From the NCBI GenBank assembly GCA_003649445.1, contig QMRV01000091.1, forward strand, positions 1 to 6,965: DNA of 6,965 bases. Reading direction: 5' to 3'. The position numbers and the translations under genes were made by a program. Position 1 is the stretch's first letter. Each line of letters opens with the position of its first letter. Under the pieces are notes generated by a model. That model searched no databases. It had not been told where the DNA came from and saw nothing but the letters and a program-made list of their open reading frames with translations. Below, piece after piece: positions 1 through 6,512 of this stretch. Source of the DNA: Thermoprotei archaeon. Lineage in GTDB: Archaea; Thermoproteota; Thermoprotei; Thermofilales; B15-G2.

Positions 1-1
1 G

Positions 2-400
2 AAACATAAAGTAAAGGAACACGTAGACCTCGTAGTAGGTGATGCACGCAAATTACCCTTTAGAGATAGTAGCTTAGATTTCATATTAAGTACGGGAACG
101 TTGCATTATTTAAGAGATTTAGCGGAGTTCTTTAGAGAATGCAGTAGAGCTTTAAGAAAGGAAGGTAAAGCATTAATTTGTGAGCTATCGCATGATGTTA
201 GCTCTAAAGAACTTAAAGAACAGTCTGCAAGGTGGAAGAGGCCTAGTAGAGTACTAAAACTAGCAGCGTTAATGCATGGCATACCTAGGATGGAATATGT
301 TAAAGACTATGTGAAAGCATCTTTGAAGGGAGCATTTGTACAGTATAATGTGAGGTTTAAAGGCATGCTAACAGAGCTAGTTATTAGAAAACCCGTTTAA
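2..400 (+). CDS. Class I SAM-dependent methyltransferase, C-terminal part (5' end outside window)
   Basis: The frame is open from base 2 to the TAA at 398-400, giving 132 residues. The N-terminus with the SAM-binding glycine motif lies left of the window. What remains is typical of the Methyltransf_11 fold: VDLVVGDARKLPF at residues 8-20 (the acidic GDA and LPF after strand 4), the LDFILSTGTLHYL segment at 25-37 (strand 4 and the LH loop), then a helix ending in RALRKEGKALI (61-71), the usual 'L-x-x-G-G' region before strand 5. A TTG at 101 could be taken for a start, but conserved motif sequence lies upstream of it, so it is internal. The basic C-terminal part (about 78-132, from WKRPSR on) is less standard and may form the substrate cap. 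The substrate cannot be told. The gene converges on the TRAP operon with 58 bases between. A decayed relative lies near 6513-6881. Confidence 0.88.
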   Translation, partial: KHKVKEHVDLVVGDARKLPFRDSSLDFILSTGTLHYLRDLAEFFRECSRALRKEGKALICELSHDVSSKELKEQSARWKRPSRVLKLAALMHGIPRMEYVKDYVKASLKGAFVQYNVRFKGMLTELVIRKPV

Positions 401-458
401 ATGCTGTGGGAAATATAATGTGCCAAGTCTGCGCATTAACTCTTATCCTTTAAGGGAG

Positions 459-2375
459 CTAATGTATGGGAGTTTTATGCTTTTTTGCTCGTACTATTCT
501 GAGCGATGCTAGTACTGCGAACAATAATAGTCCGAAAGCATTCACATGCAGGTTAGCAGGTGTTAAAATAGCTATAGACGATATGAAATACATTGCCCTT
601 TCAATGACACTAATAGTTCCTTTGAAATAACCTTCTATAGCTATGGCTAAAGCTATTACTCCTACTATGCCTCTTGCAAATGTGGAGATTATTTGTAAAG
701 GAGGGCCCATGAGCAATAATGTTTGATCGAAAATGTAGATGAAAGGCACTATGAAACCTGCTAAGCCAAGCCTCCAAGCTATAAACCCTGTTCTCATAGG
801 ATCTGATCCTGAAATACCGCTTGCAGCATATGCTGCTATAGCTACCGGAGGTGTTATGAACGATAATACTGCAAAGTAAAGTACGAAAAGATGGGCTGCA
901 AAAATATTAACACCCATATGTATTAATGCTGGACCCGCGAGAGTAACCGTTATAATGTATGCGGCTGTTGTTGGAACCCCCATCCCTAATATTATGCATA
1001 CAATCATCGTAAGTAGTGCTCCTAGAAGAGGTATTCCGTGGGATAGCATTGGAATTAGTCTTGCTAATCTAACACCTAAACCAGTTAACGTAATTACCCC
1101 AATTATTATTCCAGCCGAAGCACAAGCAAGAGCTACGGGTGCAGCGTACATAGCCCCCTTAATTAATCCTCTAAGAATTTCCCTATATGGAAACCTCTTT
1201 TCCCTGACCAATGTACTTAAAGACCCTACAATTATCAGCGACAGTATAGTATATGCGGCTACTAATGCTGGCGATGCTTGTACAACGAAGAGGTAGTATA
1301 TTAGAACGATTATGGGTATTAGCAAGTGTATGTTATTCAGAACTATGCTGCTTACTTTGAGCTCACCACTTATTTCAATAGGTTTAATGCCCATTTTTAA
1401 TGCTTCTAAATGTATCATTGTGCCAAGTGATAAGTAGTAGAGTATTGCAGGTAGTGCAGCTGCTACAGCGACTTTCCAGTAAGGTATACCTAAAAACTCA
1501 GCCATAACAAAAGCCGCAGCCCCCATAACAGGAGGCATGAACTGCCCTCCGGTAGACGCTGCCGCCTCTACTGCAGCAGCATAGTCTGGTTTATAACCTA
1601 CCTTCTTCATCAACGGGATAGTGAATGTTCCTGTAGTTACGACATTGCTTACGGCGGAGCCTGAAACAGTACCCATTAGAGCGCTTGCTACAACAGCTAC
1701 TTTAGCAGGCCCTCCTGCACTCCTACCTGCAATAGCGTATGCTAAGTCTATGAAGAACCTTGCAGCTCCAAGTTCCTCTAGTAGTGCCCCGAAAATAATG
1801 AATAATATTACGAAGGATGCTGAAACACCTATCGGTATTGAAAATAATCCCTCTAAAGTCCACACTTGGTACTCTATGAACCTTTCTAAACCATAGCCTT
1901 TATGATATAGAAATGGCAAGTAGGGTCCTAAGAAAATATAGGCTATGAATATTGAAGCCACAATAGCTAATGGCGCACCTACGGTTCTTCTCGTTAATTC
2001 AAGAACAAAAGCTATTAAAATTATTCCAGCAATTACCTCCCATAAGTTTACACCGTGCATTCCTCTTTCCAATATTCTTTCAGGAGTTAAGTTTATTGTG
2101 AAGAAAAGACCAAGTGCGAAAAGCGATGCTAATAGAAGATACTCAATTTTTTTAAAAGACTTAACTTTTTTCGAGTATGGGTAAATTATTAAAGTTATAA
2201 CTAGTGCGCCGAATAGGTGGATAAATCTATGAATTTGCGGGTACGGCGGCCCGTAAAGACCTGTGTAGAAATGGTATATGGCCATAAATAGTGCTGTGAG
2301 TATCGAGAGAGAAGCTAGGGGCTTAGGTATTTTCCTCTTACTATACGCTAATTCTACTATCCCCCTCTTCTCCAT
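459..2375 (-). CDS. TRAP transporter fused permease (4TM + 12TM), TAXI type
   Basis: Membrane permease of a tripartite ATP-independent transporter, which takes an acid handed over by the TAXI receptor and moves it inward using an ion gradient. At 638 residues it has the size of the fused type: an N-terminal DctQ-like part with about four membrane helices (roughly 20-110), then a DctM-like domain. Family signatures are clear: GTVSGSAVSNVVTTGTFTIP from 235, STGGQFMPPVMGAAAF at 274-289, GMGVPTTAAY at 464-473 and AVLSFITPPVAIAAYAASG at 502-520. More hydrophobic segments and a basic tail (ending KKHKTPIH) follow. The ATG at 2373-2375 is supported by an AGAGGTG site 8 bases upstream. It starts 4 bases after the DUF1850 stop and is the last gene of the minus-strand operon. 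Family assignment is firm; the substrate is unknown. Confidence 0.97.
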   Translation of the reverse strand: MEKRGIVELAYSKRKIPKPLASLSILTALFMAIYHFYTGLYGPPYPQIHRFIHLFGALVITLIIYPYSKKVKSFKKIEYLLLASLFALGLFFTINLTPERILERGMHGVNLWEVIAGIILIAFVLELTRRTVGAPLAIVASIFIAYIFLGPYLPFLYHKGYGLERFIEYQVWTLEGLFSIPIGVSASFVILFIIFGALLEELGAARFFIDLAYAIAGRSAGGPAKVAVVASALMGTVSGSAVSNVVTTGTFTIPLMKKVGYKPDYAAAVEAAASTGGQFMPPVMGAAAFVMAEFLGIPYWKVAVAAALPAILYYLSLGTMIHLEALKMGIKPIEISGELKVSSIVLNNIHLLIPIIVLIYYLFVVQASPALVAAYTILSLIIVGSLSTLVREKRFPYREILRGLIKGAMYAAPVALACASAGIIIGVITLTGLGVRLARLIPMLSHGIPLLGALLTMIVCIILGMGVPTTAAYIITVTLAGPALIHMGVNIFAAHLFVLYFAVLSFITPPVAIAAYAASGISGSDPMRTGFIAWRLGLAGFIVPFIYIFDQTLLLMGPPLQIISTFARGIVGVIALAIAIEGYFKGTISVIERAMYFISSIAILTPANLHVNAFGLLLFAVLASLRIVRAKKHKTPIH

Positions 2376-2379
2376 GGGG

Positions 2380-2898
2380 CTAACACCTCTTTAGCATTAG
2401 GAACAGGATGTAGGGTATTTCCTCTATTTCCAGTTTAACTGCTTCACCACATTTACCAAACCATTGGAGATAATACCTATATATCTTACCATTAATGTTT
2501 ACGGTTAATTTTTGAGGGGCTAAGTAAGCTACTTGGTATATTATGCTTTTAAATTTCACATTATCCTTAACATACAATATTATTTTTCCATTTTCCATTT
2601 TAACAGTACATTTATACCTTAATTCTCTATAATCATAGGTATCTGATGAGTAAACTACTTTCACAGGTTTTAGCATTGAATCTTCTACAACAAACTCCTC
2701 TACAACACGGTCCTTATCATAGGAGTGGAGAAAATTATAGGATAATCGTGTTCCATCGGAGACTATGTTCAAGAAATACTTCTTACCTGTGTAAATATTT
2801 TCTAATGTCAATACGGTAACGTGACTAAGCAGTATCATAAGTGCTAAAAAGATAAGAAGTAATAGTGGGAGAGAAAAAAGGAGTTGTTTTATTTTCAA
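2380..2898 (-). CDS. DUF1850 family protein, membrane-anchored accessory of TAXI-TRAP transporter
   Basis: A 172-residue protein with one strong hydrophobic segment at about 7-27, either an uncleaved anchor or a signal peptide, followed by a soluble, strand-rich domain that would sit outside the membrane. The stretch RLSYNFLHSYDKDRVVEEF (51-69) fits the DUF1850 pattern of an HS pair followed by an acidic 'EEF' strand, and YSSDTYDY (83-90) fits the next conserved block. DUF1850 genes are known as neighbours of TAXI receptors and fused TRAP permeases, and this gene sits exactly between the two. Its biochemical role is unknown; assembly or receptor docking is inference. The start is TTG (2896-2898), 12 bases after the receptor stop, with only a weak GGG-rich site upstream. 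Weak sequence conservation makes the domain call less certain than the context. Confidence 0.8.
   Translation of the reverse strand: MKIKQLLFSLPLLLLIFLALMILLSHVTVLTLENIYTGKKYFLNIVSDGTRLSYNFLHSYDKDRVVEEFVVEDSMLKPVKVVYSSDTYDYRELRYKCTVKMENGKIILYVKDNVKFKSIIYQVAYLAPQKLTVNINGKIYRYYLQWFGKCGEAVKLEIEEIPYILFLMLKRC
2384..2390 (-). promoter_or_regulatory. Ribosome-binding site of the TRAP permease
   Basis: Read on the minus strand this is AGAGGTG, a good match to the 3' end of archaeal 16S rRNA, 8 bases before the permease ATG. It lies inside the last codons of the DUF1850 gene (AAG AGG TGT TAG), which suggests coupled translation and fixes the permease start. Confidence 0.75.
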
Positions 2899-2910
2899 AA
2901 GTTAATTCCC

Positions 2911-3915
2911 TTACCCTTTCATTTCAGACGGTATTAGCTCTTCAGGTATTTTGAAACCTAGCTCCTTGTAGTACTTTACTGCTCCTGGATGTAATGGTAT
3001 GTTAACTCCCCAGAGAGCTTTCTCTAGTGTAACATATTTTTCAACAGCTGCATGAACACTCTTCCACTCATCCCTATGCTCCCATATTACCTTTAACAGC
3101 TTATAGACATCATCTGCAGACATTCTCGTTGTCGTCAACATTAAGACTCTGAATGCTGGGAAATACACTGTATGATCTATTCCCTCAAACGTCCCCGGGG
3201 GTATTTCAGCCATTTCGTAGAATGGATATTTCTTATAGAATCCAGGGTCAGTTATGGAGACCATATCTACTTTTCCTTTCATTTTAGTTAGTAGCTCTAT
3301 TACTGGGGCTGATTTCGGTGGGTGAGAGAATATTATAGCATCTACTTTACCATCCATGAGCGCCTGAACCAGATCAGGCGCTCCACCATAAATTACCTTT
3401 GCCATATCATCGTAGGTTAAGTTGTAGTATGCTAGTATTCTTCTTGCCCCCAATTCGCCTGCGCTGCCTGGTCTATCTACTCCTAACCTTTTACCTTTAA
3501 GATCGTCAATAGATGTTATGCCTGCTTCCTTATTGACTATTATGTAGAAGTATCCTAGAACTGTTCCGAAGAGTGAACGTAGTTCTGAATGTGGCTTACC
3601 TTCATAGTCTCCTATACCATGATATGCCATGTAAGCTGTTTCTGCATGAGATATGCCCCAATCAACTTTGCCTTCATGCAGAAGCCTTATGTTTTCTACT
3701 GAAGCGGCGCTTGCCTCGGCTGAAGCCATGAACTCTGGAAGGTACTTATTAATTACCTCAGCCATAGCTACGCCCATGGGGTAAAGAGAGCCCGCTGTTC
3801 CAGCTGTAGCTATTATTAGTCTTTTCTTTTCAGGAGGCTTTAAAGCAATAGCTGTTGCTACGAGACCTATAATCACTATCGCTAATACTATAATTAAAAT
3901 AGTTTTTCTAGACAT
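2911..3915 (-). CDS. TAXI family TRAP transporter solute-binding receptor
   Basis: Extracytoplasmic receptor that captures the solute and delivers it to the fused permease; in an archaeon it would work between membrane and S-layer. The 334 residues begin with a short basic end and a hydrophobic segment (about 5-25). There is no lipobox cysteine, so it is anchored by this helix or cleaved after it. The TAXI hallmark follows: IIATAGTAGSLYPMGVAMAE at 34-53, then ASVENIRLLHEGKVDWGISH (71-90), DDLKGKRLGVDRPGSAGE (137-154) and QALMDGKVDAIIFS (184-197). Length is normal for the family. The few characterised TAXI receptors bind glutamate- or 2-oxoglutarate-like acids, but the ligand here cannot be read from sequence. 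The ATG at 3913-3915 has a strong GGAGGTG site and lies 4 bases after the aroA stop. Confidence 0.95.
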   Translation of the reverse strand: MSRKTILIIVLAIVIIGLVATAIALKPPEKKRLIIATAGTAGSLYPMGVAMAEVINKYLPEFMASAEASAASVENIRLLHEGKVDWGISHAETAYMAYHGIGDYEGKPHSELRSLFGTVLGYFYIIVNKEAGITSIDDLKGKRLGVDRPGSAGELGARRILAYYNLTYDDMAKVIYGGAPDLVQALMDGKVDAIIFSHPPKSAPVIELLTKMKGKVDMVSITDPGFYKKYPFYEMAEIPPGTFEGIDHTVYFPAFRVLMLTTTRMSADDVYKLLKVIWEHRDEWKSVHAAVEKYVTLEKALWGVNIPLHPGAVKYYKELGFKIPEELIPSEMKG

Positions 3916-3919
3916 GGAA

Positions 3920-5266
3920 CTAAACCACCTCCTTAACTTTTAAAATATTTGCTCCAAGAGATTTGAAAACCTCGTAGAATGTGGGAAATGATTTACTACA
4001 ATATTCTGCATCACTAATAACTGTTACTCCTTCAGCAATCATCCCAGCTATTGCTGTAGCCATAATTATTCTATGATCCATATGTCCGTCTATCCACGCT
4101 CCATGCAGTTTACTATGATGAATTATCATTTCGTTTTCCTTTAACTCTATTTTAGCACCCATTTTCTCAAGTTCCTTCTTTATAACAGCTGGTCTATCTG
4201 TTTCCTTAAGCCTAGACGACTCTATATTCTTCAAAACTGTTTTACCTTTAGCATAAGTACCTAAGACTGCGAGATATGGTATAGCGTCCGGTAAGTCTTT
4301 ACAGTCAACCTCTACACCTTCAAGTTCCCCTATACTTCTAATAGTTATTCCGTCTAACCCGTAGTTTTTAACAGTAATATCTGCTTCCATTTGCTTTAAA
4401 ATATCTACTACAACTTTGTCTCCTTGAACATCCCTAGTATCGACACCATAAATTGTTATTTCAGCATCCTCTACGAGCGCCCCTGCCGCTAGAACAAAAC
4501 ATGCTGACTCCCAATCTCCGGGAATTGTGAACCTATATGGCTTATATGTCTGTCCTCCATAAATGTGGAATATTTCGAAATTCTCATGATCTATTCTTCC
4601 CCCAACTCTTCTAACCCATTGGAGTGTCATTTCAATGTAGGGGCGCTCGTAGAGGTTAGGTACGAAGACTTCAGTGTCCTCTTCAGCTAAGGGCATTGCT
4701 ATTAGAAGCGGTGTTAGCCATTGGGAATTTATTCCGGGAATCGTTGTTTTACCTCCCTTTACAACCCCCCTAATAACAACAGGGGGTTTTCCATCGCCTC
4801 TAACGGAGAAAGCTGCTTTAGCTCCTAGATCTTTCAGAGCGTCTAGTAGAGGCTGACCATACCTGCCTGGTTTATACCTTAACTGCTCATCTCCTGTAAC
4901 TACGACATAGCTGTCTAGTAGAGCTGAAACAGCGTATGTTATGAAAAGCCCCGTACCTGAATTTCCAACGTTAAGCACATCATACGGTATTTTCAAATTA
5001 CCTCCTGTTCCCTCAAAAACCCACTTATTACCCTCAATATTTACTTTCGCCCCTAATTCCTGAACGACCTTAGCCATGGAATAAGCATCCGCACAAGCAT
5101 CGTGTATTATAGCTTCCGAAGTACCTTCAGCGAGAAGGCCGAAGAAGTTTGCTCTAACACTGTGGGATTTCGAAGCAGGAATTCTAGCTTCTCCTGAAAG
5201 CTGCCTAGTCTTCCTTACTATAAGCCACACCAATACTTGCCCCAAAAGATAATTTTTCAGAAACAC
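3920..5266 (-). CDS. aroA: 3-phosphoshikimate 1-carboxyvinyltransferase (EPSP synthase) family protein
   Basis: EPSP synthase joins phosphoenolpyruvate to shikimate 3-phosphate in the cytoplasmic chorismate pathway. The 448 residues keep most catalytic landmarks: SKSHSVR (32-38), GNSGTG (101-106), GDEQLR (125-130), NSQ (180-182), ERPYIEMT (207-214), PGDWESA (249-255), D327 in LPDAIP, RLKETDR (352-358), DHR (397-399) and K425 in CSKSF. Several blocks differ from the textbook enzyme: no MRPL after the GNSGT loop, NSQ for SSQ, WESA where xSSA is usual, and KPG where RPM is usual. It thus belongs to a divergent branch, and another carboxyvinyl transfer cannot be excluded. The first start is GTG at 5266. 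A TTG (5231-5233) or GTG (5228-5230) gives N-termini nearer the usual length, just before the conserved IVRKTRQLSG. First gene of the operon. Confidence 0.9.
   Translation of the reverse strand: MFLKNYLLGQVLVWLIVRKTRQLSGEARIPASKSHSVRANFFGLLAEGTSEAIIHDACADAYSMAKVVQELGAKVNIEGNKWVFEGTGGNLKIPYDVLNVGNSGTGLFITYAVSALLDSYVVVTGDEQLRYKPGRYGQPLLDALKDLGAKAAFSVRGDGKPPVVIRGVVKGGKTTIPGINSQWLTPLLIAMPLAEEDTEVFVPNLYERPYIEMTLQWVRRVGGRIDHENFEIFHIYGGQTYKPYRFTIPGDWESACFVLAAGALVEDAEITIYGVDTRDVQGDKVVVDILKQMEADITVKNYGLDGITIRSIGELEGVEVDCKDLPDAIPYLAVLGTYAKGKTVLKNIESSRLKETDRPAVIKKELEKMGAKIELKENEMIIHHSKLHGAWIDGHMDHRIIMATAIAGMIAEGVTVISDAEYCSKSFPTFYEVFKSLGANILKVKEVV
3926..3932 (-). promoter_or_regulatory. Strong ribosome-binding site of the TAXI receptor
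   Basis: On the minus strand this reads GGAGGTG, a full match to the anti-Shine-Dalgarno sequence, 10 bases before the receptor ATG. It is built from the last sense codons of aroA (AAG GAG GTG GTT before TAG), so ribosomes finishing aroA end directly on it. This supports one transcript, coupled translation and high receptor output. Confidence 0.85.
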
Positions 5267-5287
5267 TCCTAATTCTCTTTACGTCGA

Positions 5288-5295
5288 ATATTTTA
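5288..5295 (-). promoter_or_regulatory. Candidate TATA box for the aroA-TRAP operon
   Basis: On the minus strand the bases read TAAAATAT, centred about 26 bases before the GTG at 5266. That is the spacing expected if transcription begins at or next to this codon (a leaderless message). A second AT-rich box, CTTAAAAAATAT (5301-5312), would start transcripts near 5281 and give a short leader. Both are judged by eye in AT-rich DNA. Confidence 0.35.
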
Positions 5296-5303
5296 GACTA
5301 ATA

Positions 5304-5315
5304 TTTTTTAAGATA
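5304..5315 (+). promoter_or_regulatory. Candidate TATA region for the HTH_10 regulator
   Basis: TTTTTTAAGATA on the plus strand would place a start near 5336 and leave a leader of about 30 bases before the GTG at 5366. It overlaps the distal TATA-like box of aroA on the other strand, so the two promoters of this 99-base divergent region may compete or be controlled together. No good ribosome-binding site precedes the GTG. Weak evidence. Confidence 0.2.
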
Positions 5316-5365
5316 TGCTGAAAACATTAATTCATGGGACACGATAATTACTACAGGGTTTCCCC

Positions 5366-6004
5366 GTGGTTAGAATATTTAAAATTCTTGGAATAGTGTA
5401 TCCGGGTTGGAGATGCAAACTTACAAAGAAGCGTCCACAAGTTGAAATAAATGTTTGGGCAGTATACAGTATGAAAAGAAATCTAACGTTCACCATACAA
5501 GAAATAAAAGGTATAGGTAGAGAAAAACTATCGTCATTTCTTAGAAAACAAAAGAAAATACTGGACTTCTACATAGTACCTTGTAGGGGAATACATACCA
5601 AGTACATAGTAGCGGTATGGGATAAGCAAAAATATATTACAATGAAACTTCTTAACCTAGGATGTTTTCCACTAAAACCAGTCAACATCAAGCACGGTGT
5701 TGCAGAATGGATTATAGTTTGTGGGAGTGCTAAAAAACTTTTCTCAGTAATAGACACTATTACGAAACATAAAGGATACAAGCTAGCTTACGTGAAAACA
5801 GTTAAAGACATAACCGTAGGGTCTCCTTACTTAACAGCGAAACAGCTAATAGTGCTTAGAGAAGCTTTAAATAAAGGATACTACACATACCCTAGAAAAA
5901 TAAGTCTAAGAGAACTAGCAGAAAACTTAAAAATATCAACGTCTACATTAGCGAAAACCTTAAGGCTTGCGGAGAGGAAAATATTAGAAAACATTATAGC
6001 CTAA
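5366..6004 (+). CDS. HTH_10 (bacterio-opsin activator-like) DNA-binding protein
   Basis: A 212-residue probable transcription regulator. The C-terminal part is a clear HTH_10 domain: LTAKQLIVLREALNKGYY (156-173), the linking YPRKISL, then the helix-turn-helix with RELAENLKISTSTLAKTLR (182-200) and the closing AERKIL. This is the arrangement of Bat-like archaeal regulators. The N-terminal 150 residues resemble the sensor half of short Bat-like proteins only in general form (YPGWRCKLTKKRP near 12-24, KGYKLAYVKTVKDI near 136-149). No metal site or PAS/GAF domain is evident, so the signal is unknown. The GTG at 5366 is the first possible start after the in-frame stop at 5345; GTG 5396 is less likely because it removes part of the N-terminal motif. 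It is transcribed away from aroA and is a candidate regulator of that operon or of itself. No gene follows closely. Confidence 0.88.
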   Translation: MVRIFKILGIVYPGWRCKLTKKRPQVEINVWAVYSMKRNLTFTIQEIKGIGREKLSSFLRKQKKILDFYIVPCRGIHTKYIVAVWDKQKYITMKLLNLGCFPLKPVNIKHGVAEWIIVCGSAKKLFSVIDTITKHKGYKLAYVKTVKDITVGSPYLTAKQLIVLREALNKGYYTYPRKISLRELAENLKISTSTLAKTLRLAERKILENIIA

Positions 6005-6512
6005 AACCATGATCAATAATAGCAATAACTCGTTAGAACATTTTCATGCCTGATCATTGCTTTAAGAATCACTCTCATTATTGTAAATAATTCCGTTTCA
6101 AGCAAAATTCCAGAAGGAGCTATAGCCATGTTCATTCTTAAATAGCGTTGTCATGAAAGACGTTTTTACAATATTTGCCATATTTTTCACCCTTTCACCG
6201 TATTTTTCTTCATTTTATATTTCCTTACACAAAGCTACTCATACTGCAATCATCGTCGTTACTGGTCATATAAGTGTTGGCGATACTGTACACGTCTCTC
6301 TAACATAAAGCTTGTATCCTACGTATATTAGTAGGCTGTAACTCCAAAATATGGACCTTAAGTATTGTGAAAGCCTACTATATTTGTAAACTCGGAAGTT
6401 AACTTCATGCTATCATGTTTCTCATAGAGCCAAGTAGTTGTGCCTGGTTCGAGCACGAACAATACTTAACCCGGCTAAGAAAACTCTGCAAAAGCAGAAT
6501 ACCCGAAAGTAA
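6005..6512. other. Gene-free stretch, probably non-coding or decayed
   Basis: No reading frame on either strand here looks like a conserved protein, and stops are frequent in all frames. It contains two TGATCA palindromes (6010-6015, 6051-6056), a T-rich tract (6160-6225), a 51-codon ATG frame (6153-6308) with a phenylalanine-rich start and no ribosome-binding site, and a loose inverted repeat (6329-6337 with 6372-6380). The missing N-terminal half of the adjacent methyltransferase pseudogene should lie in the right part of this stretch. The only hint is GDTV at 6279-6290, like the segment before SAM motif I, which is too little to claim. Confidence 0.6.
6160..6225 (+). terminator. T-rich tract, possible archaeal terminator
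   Basis: Several runs of four to six T on the plus strand (near 6161-6166, 6182-6187, 6203-6207, 6214-6217) without a clear hairpin. Archaeal transcription often ends at such tracts. It lies about 160 bases after the HTH_10 stop, farther than usual, so the assignment is tentative. Confidence 0.2.

Noticed and set aside
401..458. Possible bidirectional terminator between the converging genes
   Set aside because: Only a short pyrimidine-rich run (about 440-451) and no convincing hairpin or T tract on either strand.
955..1296. 113-codon plus-strand frame and similar frames at 1621-1896 and 1945-2184
   Set aside because: Antisense shadows of the TRAP permease gene, whose protein signatures are unmistakable.
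6013..6135. 40-codon minus-strand frame beginning MNMAIAPSGILL
   Set aside because: Short, without ribosome-binding site or family resemblance, inside a stretch with stops in most frames.
6153..6308. 51-codon ATG frame with a hydrophobic, signal-like start
   Set aside because: No ribosome-binding site and no recognised motif; the hydrophobic start comes from the T-rich tract. GDTV at 6279-6290 hints at a decayed methyltransferase segment but is too short to use.
6329..6380. Inverted repeat TAGTAGGCT / AGCCTACTA with a 34-base spacer
   Set aside because: Nine-base arms with no extension and a long loop can occur by chance; no transposase or target duplication accompanies it.
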